NCBI GenBank assembly: GCA_045634085.1
Contig: JAZQZM010000077.1
Span: 45,615 to 109,614, forward strand
From: HGM04593 sp045634085
Lineage (GTDB): Bacteria > Bacteroidota > Bacteroidia > Bacteroidales > Bacteroidaceae
Direction: 5' to 3'
DNA length: 64,000 nt
The stretch's first letter is position 1, and every line of letters starts with the position of its first letter. Under the pieces are notes generated by a model. The model was not told the DNA's origin, made no database searches, and was given only the letters and a program-made list of their open reading frames with translations. Shown piece by piece: positions 1 to 8,900 of this stretch. The position numbers were made by a program, and so were the translations under genes.

Positions 1-1
1 A

Positions 2-61
2 CAGGTAATTCTACAGAAGATACGCCTCATTGAGGACGAGATTGAAAAAGAAGCCAAGTAA
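2..61 (+). CDS. C-terminal end of an unidentified protein (partial)
   Basis: One frame is open from the window edge to a TAA at 59-61. It gives 19 residues that are charged and helix-prone, ending EDEIEKEAK. The tail looks like a coiled coil or amphipathic helix, but it is too short to assign a family. A strong hairpin begins 20 nt after the stop, consistent with a real gene end. The gene lies mostly outside the window. Confidence 0.6.
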   Translation, partial: QVILQKIRLIEDEIEKEAK

Positions 62-80
62 GCAAATGAGAATCTAAACA

Positions 81-118
81 AAGAGGGTGCCCCAAAAGCA
101 ATGGGCACCCTCTTATTG
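81..118 (+). terminator. Intrinsic terminator after the partial gene
   Basis: A 12-bp perfect stem (81-92 with 103-114) with a short A-rich loop is followed by a modest T-rich stretch (TTATTGTT). It belongs to a hairpin style seen again at 11240-11275 and, degraded, at 62770-62801: AAGAGGGTG, CCC, AAAAG, GGG, CCCTCTT. Confidence 0.7.
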
Positions 119-359
119 TTGAGGTTCGAATAAAAAGAGCTATTTTTAGGTTTGCGAAGGCTACAAATACCGTAATCGACGCTGCACGCGAGAGCAGAGA
201 ATGATTGCTTTCTATGCCGAGCAGCGAGGAGGGAAATCCGCTTAAGCGGATTAATTTGATTGAAATAAACGAAAATTTTGGAGACAAGTGTAACAACAAA
301 AGAGCCTTTTCATTCAACTTCATATATTTGAGTTCACGGACAGCAAAGCAATAACGCAC

Positions 360-387
360 AAAAAAAGCGCACCCCAAAAGGATGCGC
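360..387 (-). terminator. secG operon terminator
   Basis: Read on the minus strand, an 8-bp stem (380-387 with 367-374, one T-G wobble) is followed directly by a run of seven T (plus-strand A at 360-366). It lies 30 nt beyond the secG stop codon. Confidence 0.75.
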
Positions 388-416
388 ATTATTTTTGCAA
401 GTCAATATTCTATAAC

Positions 417-749
417 TTATTCTGCAACCGGAGCAGCATTCTCAGCCGCGTCCAAAGGAAGATTTGTCTCTGCTGCAGGAGCAGTTGTCTCAATGCTGAT
501 AGGGTCATTACCTACTACCTCACCATTCTTTGGAAGAGTATATGCAGCAGCAACACATATCACAACAATCAATGCAGCAAGAGTCCAAGTAGCCTTCTCA
601 AGGAAATCAGTAGTCTTTCTTACACCCATAATCTGATTCGAAGAATTGAAACCGGCAGCCAAACCACCACCCTTTGAATTCTGAATCATAACAATTCCGC
701 ACATCAGTACAGAAACCAATACCACAAGTATAACACAAAGTAAATACAT
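417..749 (-). CDS. secG: Preprotein translocase subunit SecG
   Basis: SecG is the small accessory subunit of the SecYEG translocon and assists SecA-driven export across the inner membrane. The 110-residue product has the family layout: a membrane helix at about residues 1-20, a cytoplasmic loop with the SKGGGLAAGF motif near 25-34, and a second helix at about 53-72. A low-complexity Ala/Pro/Glu tail follows, as is common in Bacteroidetes SecG. It is the last gene of a four-gene minus-strand operon, starting 1 nt after the TPR-like gene, and is followed by a good terminator. The identification is secure. Confidence 0.93.
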   Translation of the reverse strand: MYLLCVILVVLVSVLMCGIVMIQNSKGGGLAAGFNSSNQIMGVRKTTDFLEKATWTLAALIVVICVAAAYTLPKNGEVVGNDPISIETTAPAAETNLPLDAAENAAPVAE

Positions 750-750
750 A

Positions 751-1467
751 CTATTCTTTTTTTATATTATGTTTTATTATTTTTTCCAAAAATCTTATTT
801 GGTCTGCAAAGTAACGATTTTTATTCGGATATTCCAAACATAATCGTTTAATAATTTCAAGAGCCTTTTCATATTTTCCCTGTTTGATGTAAATACCGGC
901 AAGTGTTTCAGTAAAAAACGAAGATTCTGCAACCTCCTCTTCCGTTTCGTTAACAGCAATAGAGGGTTCCTCGGTTACAGCCTCACCACGGAAATCGAAC
1001 GTAATCCTCTCATTTCCACTGGCAAGAAATTCATCAATCAGTTCCTGACCGCGCAGTGCAGGTACATCCTGCCCCGAAGGCCGGTCTTTAAGATACGCCG
1101 ACGCATAGTCAACCGCAGCGGCTCCCTCAGCTTCAAACGAGATGCTTTCAGCAGGCAACGTCTCAAGGAAGGCATCAATGAGTGACATTGTCCTGTCTAC
1201 CGAAATATCATCAGGCGCCGCTTCGTCCAAACCCGCAGCACCATAGCCCGCAATAAGTTCAAAAAGAGGCCAACGGCTCTTCAGATACAATGCCGATTTG
1301 CGCATCTCCTTGCCGAAATCAATATCATGCAGCAGATAAAGATTCTTGAGCATAAGCAGGCGCGCCACATCAAAATATGGATACTTGCCCACTAAAAGAC
1401 GCAGTTCATACAACGTATCGCGGTTCAGGCGTTCGGGATGAGCTATGTATGTTACCAGACTCTCCAT
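751..1467 (-). CDS. TPR-like protein between lptE and secG
   Basis: This 238-residue protein has no signal peptide or membrane helix. The N-terminal half is helical with conserved-looking YPYFDVARLL and LYLLHDIDFG segments. The middle is acidic and probably disordered. The last 50 residues form one clear TPR-type helix pair (ETLAGIYIKQGKYEKALEII, then a second amphipathic helix). From memory, a gene of this type sits between lptE and secG in other Bacteroidales, so the position is conserved even though the function is not known. It has only 3 nt to lptE and 1 nt to secG, so co-translation is likely. A role in assembly or scaffolding at the envelope is a guess. Confidence 0.8.
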   Translation of the reverse strand: MESLVTYIAHPERLNRDTLYELRLLVGKYPYFDVARLLMLKNLYLLHDIDFGKEMRKSALYLKSRWPLFELIAGYGAAGLDEAAPDDISVDRTMSLIDAFLETLPAESISFEAEGAAAVDYASAYLKDRPSGQDVPALRGQELIDEFLASGNERITFDFRGEAVTEEPSIAVNETEEEVAESSFFTETLAGIYIKQGKYEKALEIIKRLCLEYPNKNRYFADQIRFLEKIIKHNIKKE

Positions 1468-1470
1468 CGG

Positions 1471-2001
1471 TTACCAGTTCGCCACAGCAGCATTGAAAAC
1501 AGATTCCACAATCTCCTTTATCATCTGATCAACAAGTTCCTCCTGTACAGAGTCAAGCGACTGTGTAGCATCAAAGTCACGTGTTGCAGTGAACGGGCGT
1601 TCAAAATCCTCTTCATGGTTTGTATTATTTGTAAACCTGACATTGACCGTCATCTTCAACTGAACCATAGAAGAGTATCCATCCGCCGAGATAGACTTGT
1701 TCAGCTGGTCATACGCAGTAATCTCACCTTCGATATGAAGGTCACCGCCACGTGCGACCTGCTGCAGCTTCGTCTGCTGAATAAAAGTATCACTCAGCGA
1801 CTCATTGAACATTGTGGCCATAGGCGCCCACTGGTAAGCGGCACGGTTCTGGAACGGTGTAATAGAGATAGTCTTGACCTTATTATAATCTATGGAAGCA
1901 CCGGTAAACTTGTAGCTCACGGTACACCCCGAAAAAATCGTCATCACAACCAGCAACAGAGGCACCGCCACCATTGCTTTAATTTTATCATTCAATACCA
2001 T
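1471..2001 (-). CDS. lptE: LptE-family outer-membrane lipoprotein (LPS assembly)
   Basis: LptE plugs and stabilises the LptD barrel that inserts lipopolysaccharide into the outer leaflet. The 176-residue product begins with a lipoprotein signal peptide: a hydrophobic core followed by FSGC, with the lipidated Cys at about residue 26. The mature part starts VSYKFTGASIDYNKVKTISI, which is characteristic of the Bacteroidetes LptE-like family. The start at 2001 overlaps the end of the sigma-54 activator by 14 bp; a second Met nine codons in is possible. The partner LptD is encoded far away at 36.6-39.3 kb. Confidence 0.88.
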   Translation of the reverse strand: MVLNDKIKAMVAVPLLLVVMTIFSGCTVSYKFTGASIDYNKVKTISITPFQNRAAYQWAPMATMFNESLSDTFIQQTKLQQVARGGDLHIEGEITAYDQLNKSISADGYSSMVQLKMTVNVRFTNNTNHEEDFERPFTATRDFDATQSLDSVQEELVDQMIKEIVESVFNAAVANW

Positions 2002-3211
2002 ATTCCTTAATTTTTCTGTACAAGGTACGTTCCGATATATTCAACTCCTTAGCAGCATTCCTGCGTTTTCCCTTATTCCTCTCCAAAGCCATTATTATGG
2101 TCTTCTTTTCCACATCATCAAGCGACACGGCCTCCTCTACATACTCCTCTGGAGCAAGCAGGTGCTCATAAGCATTCTGCTGTTGCGGCAGATGATATGC
2201 AGGAGCCTGCTGAACCAACGATACGTCATGCGAATCGGTAAAATAAGAGACATGTTCCACACTCTCCTTGTTCATTGCGCGCAGATTCTCAATCTGGTTC
2301 TTCAGTTCAGTAATATCGCGCCTCATATCAAAAAGCACACTATAGAGGATCTCCCTCTCACTTTCAAAGCTCTTGCCACCGGCCTGGGTGTGACCGGAAA
2401 GCATAGGCAAATTATTTTGCGTCTCCTTGGGCAGATAACGCATCAGCACCTCGCCGCTGAGTTCACGGTTCAGTTCAAGAATAGAAACCTGCTCGGCAAT
2501 ATTCTTGAGCTGACGGATATTTCCCGGCCAGGAATAATTCACCAGCACCGTAGCGGCATCCTCCGTCAACTGCAGACGCGGGACATTGTATTTTGCAGCA
2601 AAGTCCATGCAGAACTTCTTGAACAGCAGAACCACGTCATCCCCCCTCTTGCGCAATGGCGGCACAGTTACAGGAACAGTGCTCAGACGGTAATAAAGAT
2701 CCTCGCGGAAACGTCCTTCCGAAATAGCCTCCAACAGATTCACATTCGTAGCACATACAATGCGCACATTGGTCTTCTCAACCTCAGAAGAACCGACACG
2801 CAAGAACTCACCATTCTCAAGCACACGCAAAAGGCGCGCTTGGGTAGGCAGAGGTAATTCGGCAACCTCATCAAGGAAAATCGTCCCTCCGTCGGCTTCA
2901 CTGAAATATCCCTTACGTTCATTTACCGCACCGGTAAATGCCCCCTTGATATGTCCGAAGAGTTCCGAATCTATGGTACCTTCGGGTATGGCACCACAGT
3001 TTACGGCAATATATTTGCCATGCTTGCGTACGCTATTCGTGTGTATAATCTTGGGAAAGAACTCCTTACCCACACCACTCTCACCGGTTATCAGCACAGT
3101 CAAGTCAGTCTTTGCCACCTGCACGGCCGTATCAATGGCCCTGAGCAGAACCGGGTCATTGCCAATTATTCCAAACTGCTGCTTTACTTTCTGTATTTCC
3201 GTCGCATCCAT
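1988..3211 (-). CDS. Sigma-54-dependent activator without receiver domain
   Basis: This 407-residue protein is an AAA+ enhancer-binding protein that remodels RpoN holoenzyme. Walker A is GESGVGKE (43-50), the sigma-54 contact loop is GAFTGA (90-95), and Walker B is IFLDE (111-115). An arginine-finger region (FREDLYYRL) follows, then a Fis-type helix-turn-helix at the C terminus (NAAKELNISERTLYRKIKEY). Walker A begins at residue 43, so there is no N-terminal receiver, GAF or PAS domain. Control must come through abundance, a partner protein, or the roughly 100-residue linker before the HTH. It is the first gene of the lptE-TPR-secG operon, with its own -7 element just upstream. Confidence 0.93.
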   Translation of the reverse strand: MDATEIQKVKQQFGIIGNDPVLLRAIDTAVQVAKTDLTVLITGESGVGKEFFPKIIHTNSVRKHGKYIAVNCGAIPEGTIDSELFGHIKGAFTGAVNERKGYFSEADGGTIFLDEVAELPLPTQARLLRVLENGEFLRVGSSEVEKTNVRIVCATNVNLLEAISEGRFREDLYYRLSTVPVTVPPLRKRGDDVVLLFKKFCMDFAAKYNVPRLQLTEDAATVLVNYSWPGNIRQLKNIAEQVSILELNRELSGEVLMRYLPKETQNNLPMLSGHTQAGGKSFESEREILYSVLFDMRRDITELKNQIENLRAMNKESVEHVSYFTDSHDVSLVQQAPAYHLPQQQNAYEHLLAPEEYVEEAVSLDDVEKKTIIMALERNKGKRRNAAKELNISERTLYRKIKEYGIE

Positions 3212-3231
3212 CGTTTCATCGCATTTTGTGA

Positions 3232-3239
3232 CAAAAATA
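3232..3239 (-). promoter_or_regulatory. -7 element of the sigma-54 activator operon
   Basis: On the minus strand the sequence reads TATTTTTG, an exact TAnnTTTG match, 20 nt upstream of the start at 3211. The expected transcript start is near 3225, giving a very short leader. A clear -33 box is not evident. Confidence 0.6.
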
Positions 3240-3300
3240 CATATTTATTCTCCAAAAACGGCAATTTTGGCAGAAAATTTTATTCCAGGTTCCCCACCCT

Positions 3301-5574
3301 TCAGAACGGGAACAACAAAGGAAGTACAAGAATCATCACAATTCCCAATATTATCTGCAACGGCAGACCCACCTTTACATAATCGGAGAACTTATACTGT
3401 CCCGCAGGCATCACCAACGCGTTAGGCGGTGTAGAGAACGGCGATGCAAAACAGAGACTGGCTCCCAATGTCACAGCAAACAGGAACGGAACCGGACTTA
3501 CGCCGACCTGCTGTGCGGCACTCATTGCAATAGGCGCCATAAGCACAGCCGTAGCCGTATTGCTTATGAACATTGTCATGAACGATGTTGTGAAATATAT
3601 TCCCGCCATCAGCAAAATAGGGCTGTATCCGCCAAGTGCCGACACAAGAGAGCCCGAAATCCATTCCGACACTCCCGTCTTCTGCAACGCCACCGACATG
3701 GGCATCATTGCAGCGATGAGCACTATACTCTCCCAGTTAATCGTCTTGTATGCAGCCTCCACATTCCTGAAACAGCCAGTCAGAATCATCAATATGGCAG
3801 CAATAATCACCGCTGTTACAGGTTCAATGGGTATAAAGTCGAACACCATGACAGCAATCATAGCAAGCATTATCATGGCTGCAACAGGAGCCTTGTAATC
3901 GAGGGTAACCTTTGCAGCCTCTTCAAGCGGACGTCCCACGACAATCCACTCATTGCTGTCCTTCTCAATTGCAGCGATATGGTCCCATGAGCCCTGCACC
4001 AGCAGCACATCACCCACATGAATACACTCCTCGGCCAAACCCTGAAGTATATACTTATTATTTCGGCATATGCCAAGTACACTCAAATTATACTTTGTCC
4101 TGAACCCAATCTCCTTTATCGTCTTGTTCACCACTGTCGACGTTGACATCACAACAATCTCGGCAACACCGATATCATAGAAATCGAGACCACTCTTGCC
4201 GGCATTTTCATCATCCCTGACAATTTCAAGGTTATACTTGAGAGCAAATGCAGCCACTTTCTCATCAGTACCCGAAACATACAGCATATCATCGGAACGA
4301 AGCACCGTATCAGAGTCGGCTGCTCTCTGCACAACATTCTTCGACATCAGGTTACGCTGGCTACGTTCGACATTACGCACCTCAATGATATTTATACCAA
4401 AATTGTTACGCACATCAAGTTCGCCAATCATCTTTCCAACAATCAGTGACTTGGAGTGCACCTGCAGACGGTACAGATTATTCGCAATTCCATACTCCTT
4501 GACAAGTGTCTTCAATGATTTGCCGCTACTTGCGCTGGCGCCGCTAAGTGCTCCGGGTTTCGAAAGGAACTTCTTGCTCAACGGCATCAGCAACAAAGTA
4601 CCCACCGTCGCACATATGAGACCCACCGGAAGGAATGTAAAGAAACCAAGCCCCTCATAGCCACCGTTTATAAGAGCCTCGTTTATTACAAGGTTCGGTG
4701 GCGTACCGATAAGGGTCATCATACCACTCATGCTGCTTGCAAAGGCAAGAGGCATGAGCAGACGGCTCGGATTCATTTTCACACTCATGGCCATACTCAC
4801 CTCAATAGGAATCATTATGGCAACAGTACCCGTGTTGCTGACAAAAGCACCCATGAATGAAGTCACCACCATCACCAGCAGGAACAATCGTGTCTCACTG
4901 TTTCCCGCCAGTTTCATCAACCTCGAGCTTATCATCTTCGCCAGACCTGTCTGGAAAATAGCACCTCCCACCACAAACAGGCCAATCATCATTATAATCA
5001 CATTGTTCGAAAAACCGGCCAAAGCCTCCGATGGCTCAAGAATACCGAGTACCATCAAAGCCACAAGCGCACAAAGCGCAACAATGTCGGAACGCACCTT
5101 GCCGCTGATAAAGAAGAATACCGACAGCATAAGTATGACTATCGTCACCACAACACTCTCCATGCCGGGTTCATTACGCGTAAAAGAGGAAACAATAACG
5201 TCAAGTTCCTCTCTTTTTGCCACAACATCCTCAAGCGCAGCATTTTCGGGAACAGAAGCTGAATAGTTCTTTATCCCCAGAAACTTCTCCTTGTAATCAT
5301 CGCATGTGGTGCTATACTTGCCAATACCTTCACCAACCGCAACTTTGGCAAAGAACGTCTCTGCCGCCGACACGGCCGCACGCAGTTCAGCCTTGGCAGC
5401 CTGTATCTGCAGCATAGAGATAGAATCAGCAGGAATTGCATCACAGCATTCCTGCGCTGCATCAGCCACACAAACTTCGCTTTTCTCAACAAGCACACCC
5501 CCATCATCAGGAATCTGCGCCATAGCACCGGCCGCAAAAAGCAGCAATGCCAACATCAACATATATTTTCTCAT
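3301..5574 (-). CDS. SLC13-family transporter with TrkA-C domains and an exported N-terminal segment
   Basis: This is an inner-membrane anion/dicarboxylate-type permease (SLC13/DASS or ArsB/NhaD superfamily). I start it at ATG 5574, because translation from there gives a signal peptide (MRKYMLMLALLLFAAGAMAQ) and a good -7 element lies just upstream; the frame itself stays open to 5781. Layout of the 757 residues: signal peptide 1-20, a soluble and probably periplasmic segment to about 135, a first block of membrane helices with SNTGT and IGTPPN, two TrkA-C (RCK_C) regulatory domains, then a second block with SNTATA and STPPN. The paired SNT and TPPN motifs are the family's substrate/Na+ site signature. 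The substrate cannot be read from sequence. The cleaved N-terminal extension is unusual for this family. Confidence 0.85.
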   Translation of the reverse strand: MRKYMLMLALLLFAAGAMAQIPDDGGVLVEKSEVCVADAAQECCDAIPADSISMLQIQAAKAELRAAVSAAETFFAKVAVGEGIGKYSTTCDDYKEKFLGIKNYSASVPENAALEDVVAKREELDVIVSSFTRNEPGMESVVVTIVILMLSVFFFISGKVRSDIVALCALVALMVLGILEPSEALAGFSNNVIIMMIGLFVVGGAIFQTGLAKMISSRLMKLAGNSETRLFLLVMVVTSFMGAFVSNTGTVAIMIPIEVSMAMSVKMNPSRLLMPLAFASSMSGMMTLIGTPPNLVINEALINGGYEGLGFFTFLPVGLICATVGTLLLMPLSKKFLSKPGALSGASASSGKSLKTLVKEYGIANNLYRLQVHSKSLIVGKMIGELDVRNNFGINIIEVRNVERSQRNLMSKNVVQRAADSDTVLRSDDMLYVSGTDEKVAAFALKYNLEIVRDDENAGKSGLDFYDIGVAEIVVMSTSTVVNKTIKEIGFRTKYNLSVLGICRNNKYILQGLAEECIHVGDVLLVQGSWDHIAAIEKDSNEWIVVGRPLEEAAKVTLDYKAPVAAMIMLAMIAVMVFDFIPIEPVTAVIIAAILMILTGCFRNVEAAYKTINWESIVLIAAMMPMSVALQKTGVSEWISGSLVSALGGYSPILLMAGIYFTTSFMTMFISNTATAVLMAPIAMSAAQQVGVSPVPFLFAVTLGASLCFASPFSTPPNALVMPAGQYKFSDYVKVGLPLQIILGIVMILVLPLLFPF

Positions 5575-5604
5575 ATAGATATAAATTTCCAGCAATATCC
5601 GGTA

Positions 5605-5612
5605 CAAAGATA
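5605..5612 (-). promoter_or_regulatory. -7 element of the SLC13 transporter gene
   Basis: The minus strand reads TATCTTTG, 30 nt upstream of the proposed ATG at 5574. This supports that start over the longer frame reaching 5781. Confidence 0.6.
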
Positions 5613-5792
5613 ACCAATAGAAACCGAAGTTTAAACTTGCGCAGCGCATTTTACGCATAAAATTACACAAAAGCAGAGTATATATGCAGTATTTATAGTA
5701 AAAAAGCACTATCTTCGAATTTATCCCAAAGATAATATGCACTCCATGTGAAAAAATTGAAGTAAACTTCATTTTTCTCAATCGTTTGTTGC

Positions 5793-5800
5793 TATCTTTG
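5793..5800 (+). promoter_or_regulatory. -7 element upstream of the TamB-like gene
   Basis: TATCTTTG matches TAnnTTTG exactly. The predicted transcript start is near 5807, exactly where the frame encoding the TamB membrane anchor becomes open after a TAA at 5804-5806. The transcript therefore includes the anchor-coding stretch discussed under the CDS. Confidence 0.6.
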
Positions 5801-5971
5801 CATTAAAGCGCGAAAACAGACAGCGTCGGCCCCGAACATACAATAAAACACATTGAAGCCATAAAAATACTCAAATACATATCGATAGTCTTTGCAGGAC
5901 TGGCAGCACTAATCATTGCCGCCGTTCTGGCACTAAGGTTCGATGCCGTACAGCACCGTCTGGCAATTTTC

Positions 5972-8900
5972 GTGACCGACAAGATCAAGGAACTGTACAG
6001 CATTCCTTTGTCAATAAACAGCATTGAGATAAAGAACCTGAACGAAGCCACATTGCGCAATGTCGTCATATATGACCTGAATGGCGACACAGTAATCTCG
6101 GCAAAGAGAGCCATGGCAAGCATTGAGCCCCTCAAGCTCATTGAGGAGGCCCTGCACATAAACACTCTGACTTTCGAATCGCCCGAGGTAAGATTAAGCC
6201 GCACCGACAACGACGCCCCACTCAACATACAGTTCATACTTGACAATCTCAACAAGGACAACGACAAGAGCAACAACACCGACCTCAGGATAAATCAACT
6301 GCTTATATATGACGGAAGTTTCAGCTACGACGTGATGAGTGAAAGACACATCACCGACAGACTTGACCCCAACCACATAGCCATTGGTGATTTTTCCTGC
6401 AACATATCCCTCAAGAATTACAACAAAGAGAGCCTGAACCTGTACATACGTTCAGTCAGCGGACACGAAAAGAGTGGACTTGAACTGAACAAGGTCAGAG
6501 CACGCATAAATGCCATAGGCGATGCAGTCATCCTGTCGGGTCTTCGTGTGGAACTGCCCGGCAGCAATATAACTTCGAAAAACATTGAGATAAGCGGCAT
6601 CGGGAACAGCCTGCAGTATGTAAGCGCAAAAGGAGAACTCAGCAGCGAGCACTTCTCCTTCAAGGACATTGCGCCCATATTCCCTCAGTTCTCACAGGAA
6701 CTTCCCAATGTGGCATTCAGCCTCAACGGCAAAATCAACAATAGAATCGCCCAGGGTAAGATAAGCATCGTCACCGACGACAACTCGCTTGCTTTCAACG
6801 GCGAGACAAACATTACAACCCCATATGACAACAGCCGCGAAATAGCCGCAGTAATAGACAGTCTCTACCTCAGGAAAGATGCCATAGAGAAAATCACATC
6901 ATTCTTTGAAAATGTTCCGCAGGAAATTGCCGACAGACTTGGCGATACGGACATAAAAGGCAACATTTTCTACTCCAAGGACTCCATTGACTGCCATACA
7001 CTCCTCTGCTGCATGAACGGCAACCTCAATGCCGATATAAACGTAGACAGAAGCGGCAACTACACATTGACAGCCACCGGCTATGGCATATCAGTCGGCA
7101 ACATATTGAATTACCACGACCTTGGCCAATGCGACATAAGAGCACACTCCATTGGCAACATACACGACAACGACAACCTTGCCGGCTTTGACGTCGACAT
7201 AGAGTCACTTGAATTCAAGGAGTACACCTACTCGCCAATTGAAATAAAAGGCAAGGCAGGCAGTGCAAGCATCAATGCCGACATCTTGACCTCTGACCCG
7301 AACATCAGCGCAAGTGCATCCGTCCTCTACAACAAAGACAAGAAAGAGGAGAAGATAAGTATCGTCCTCAATGTAGACTCACTCATCCCCCACAGGCTAA
7401 AACTGAGCAAGGATTTCGAAGACATCACATTCTCATTCCGCACAGAGTGTGAGCACAAGATTACCGGCAAGGAGAAAAACCTCACCAACATCAAACTATG
7501 GGACTTCGTATACGATGACGGAGAGGAAAAAGAGACGGTAAGAAACCTATACATATACGACGACAATACCGATGAAAAAAGGTCAATAACCATAAACTCC
7601 GACATCCTTACAGCCGACCTGGTGGGCAAATTCAATCTCGCAGACCTGCACAAGAGTTTCCTGAATATGGCCAAGAACCACCTGCCGTCATTGCAGACAG
7701 GGGAAAGATACAACAAAGCAGACAACAACTGTTTCTACAGAATAGAAATCCTTGACAGCAGGCTCTTCACAAAGATATTCGATTTACCGTTCACCATAAA
7801 CGAGAAGTCAACCATCAGCGGTTCATGCAACGATGCAAACAACACATTCAACATCGATGCAGAAATCAACAACGTAAGCTTTGGCGGAACACAACTGCGC
7901 GCCATAAACGTAAAGGGTGAATCGGACAAGAAGGACCTTGTCATCGACGCAGACGTTCTCATGCCAATGGCAAATGAAAAGAAACAGTTCGACTACAGCA
8001 ATACCGGCAACGATGTCCTGATAAACCTGCACTCAACCTTTGCCAAAGACACAATCAACAACAGCATCAGCTGGGGCAGTATTGCAGACGGCGGCAACAG
8101 CAACGGTTCAATACAGGTAGACCTCGCTTTGGAACGCGACAAAAAGAAGCAGTTAGGGTTCAAGGCAGATATCGCACCAAGCAGCATCATCCTTAAAGGA
8201 CAAGAGTGGAACATAACCCCGGGCCGCATTTTTGGGCATAGCGACAAGTTTATTGTAAAAGACCTGAAGTTATACAACAAGGAGCAGAGCCTTAGCATTG
8301 ACGGAGTTGCCGGCAAGTTTATTGACGACAGCCTGAACATTGCAATCGACAACCTTGACGTTGCAACTGTAATGGGTCTTACCGGCTTCCGCACACTTAC
8401 ATTCGGTGGCAAGGCCACAGGAAAGGTTCATATTACCAGCCTGCTGTATAACCTCGACATCAACGGTCGTTTCATGGTAGACAGCATGCTCATTGACGAG
8501 GGACACATGGGCGATGGAGATATCGCCATTGGCTGGATGAACTATAACAAGACACTGAGTCTCCATGGCGATATACACCGCAACGGCAAGATTTCGACAG
8601 TCAGCGGTTTCTTCTCCAAGCCACAGGATACAATCATGCTCAAGATAGATGCCCACGACCTCAACGTCGGTTTCCTGCACAAGAAGATAGACTCATTCTT
8701 CAGCGAAGCCAAGGGCTTAGCCAACGGCACAGCCTACATTCTGGGTCAGTGGAGCAAGGTAGACCTTGTAGGAGCTGCTTCACTCGACAGCTGCACACTC
8801 AGGGTAAAAGCCAACAATTGCGCATATCATGTAAACGGAGACACCTTATACATGTCTCCTACCGGCATATATATGAACGATGTCAACATTCAGGACAAGC

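Larger units (their letters stand above)
62..416. other. Intergenic region between convergent genes
   Basis: This stretch carries one terminator at each end: a plus-strand one at 81-118 and the secG one at 360-387. Between them is about 240 bp without recognisable coding potential. A 120-codon frame on the minus strand (27-389) runs through both hairpins and has no family resemblance, so I do not call it. A short palindrome, AATCCGCTTAAGCGGATT, lies near 234-251. Confidence 0.6.

Noticed and set aside
27..389. A 120-codon minus-strand open frame after secG
   Set aside because: It runs through two terminator hairpins, has no family resemblance and starts inside the secG terminator, so it is a chance frame.
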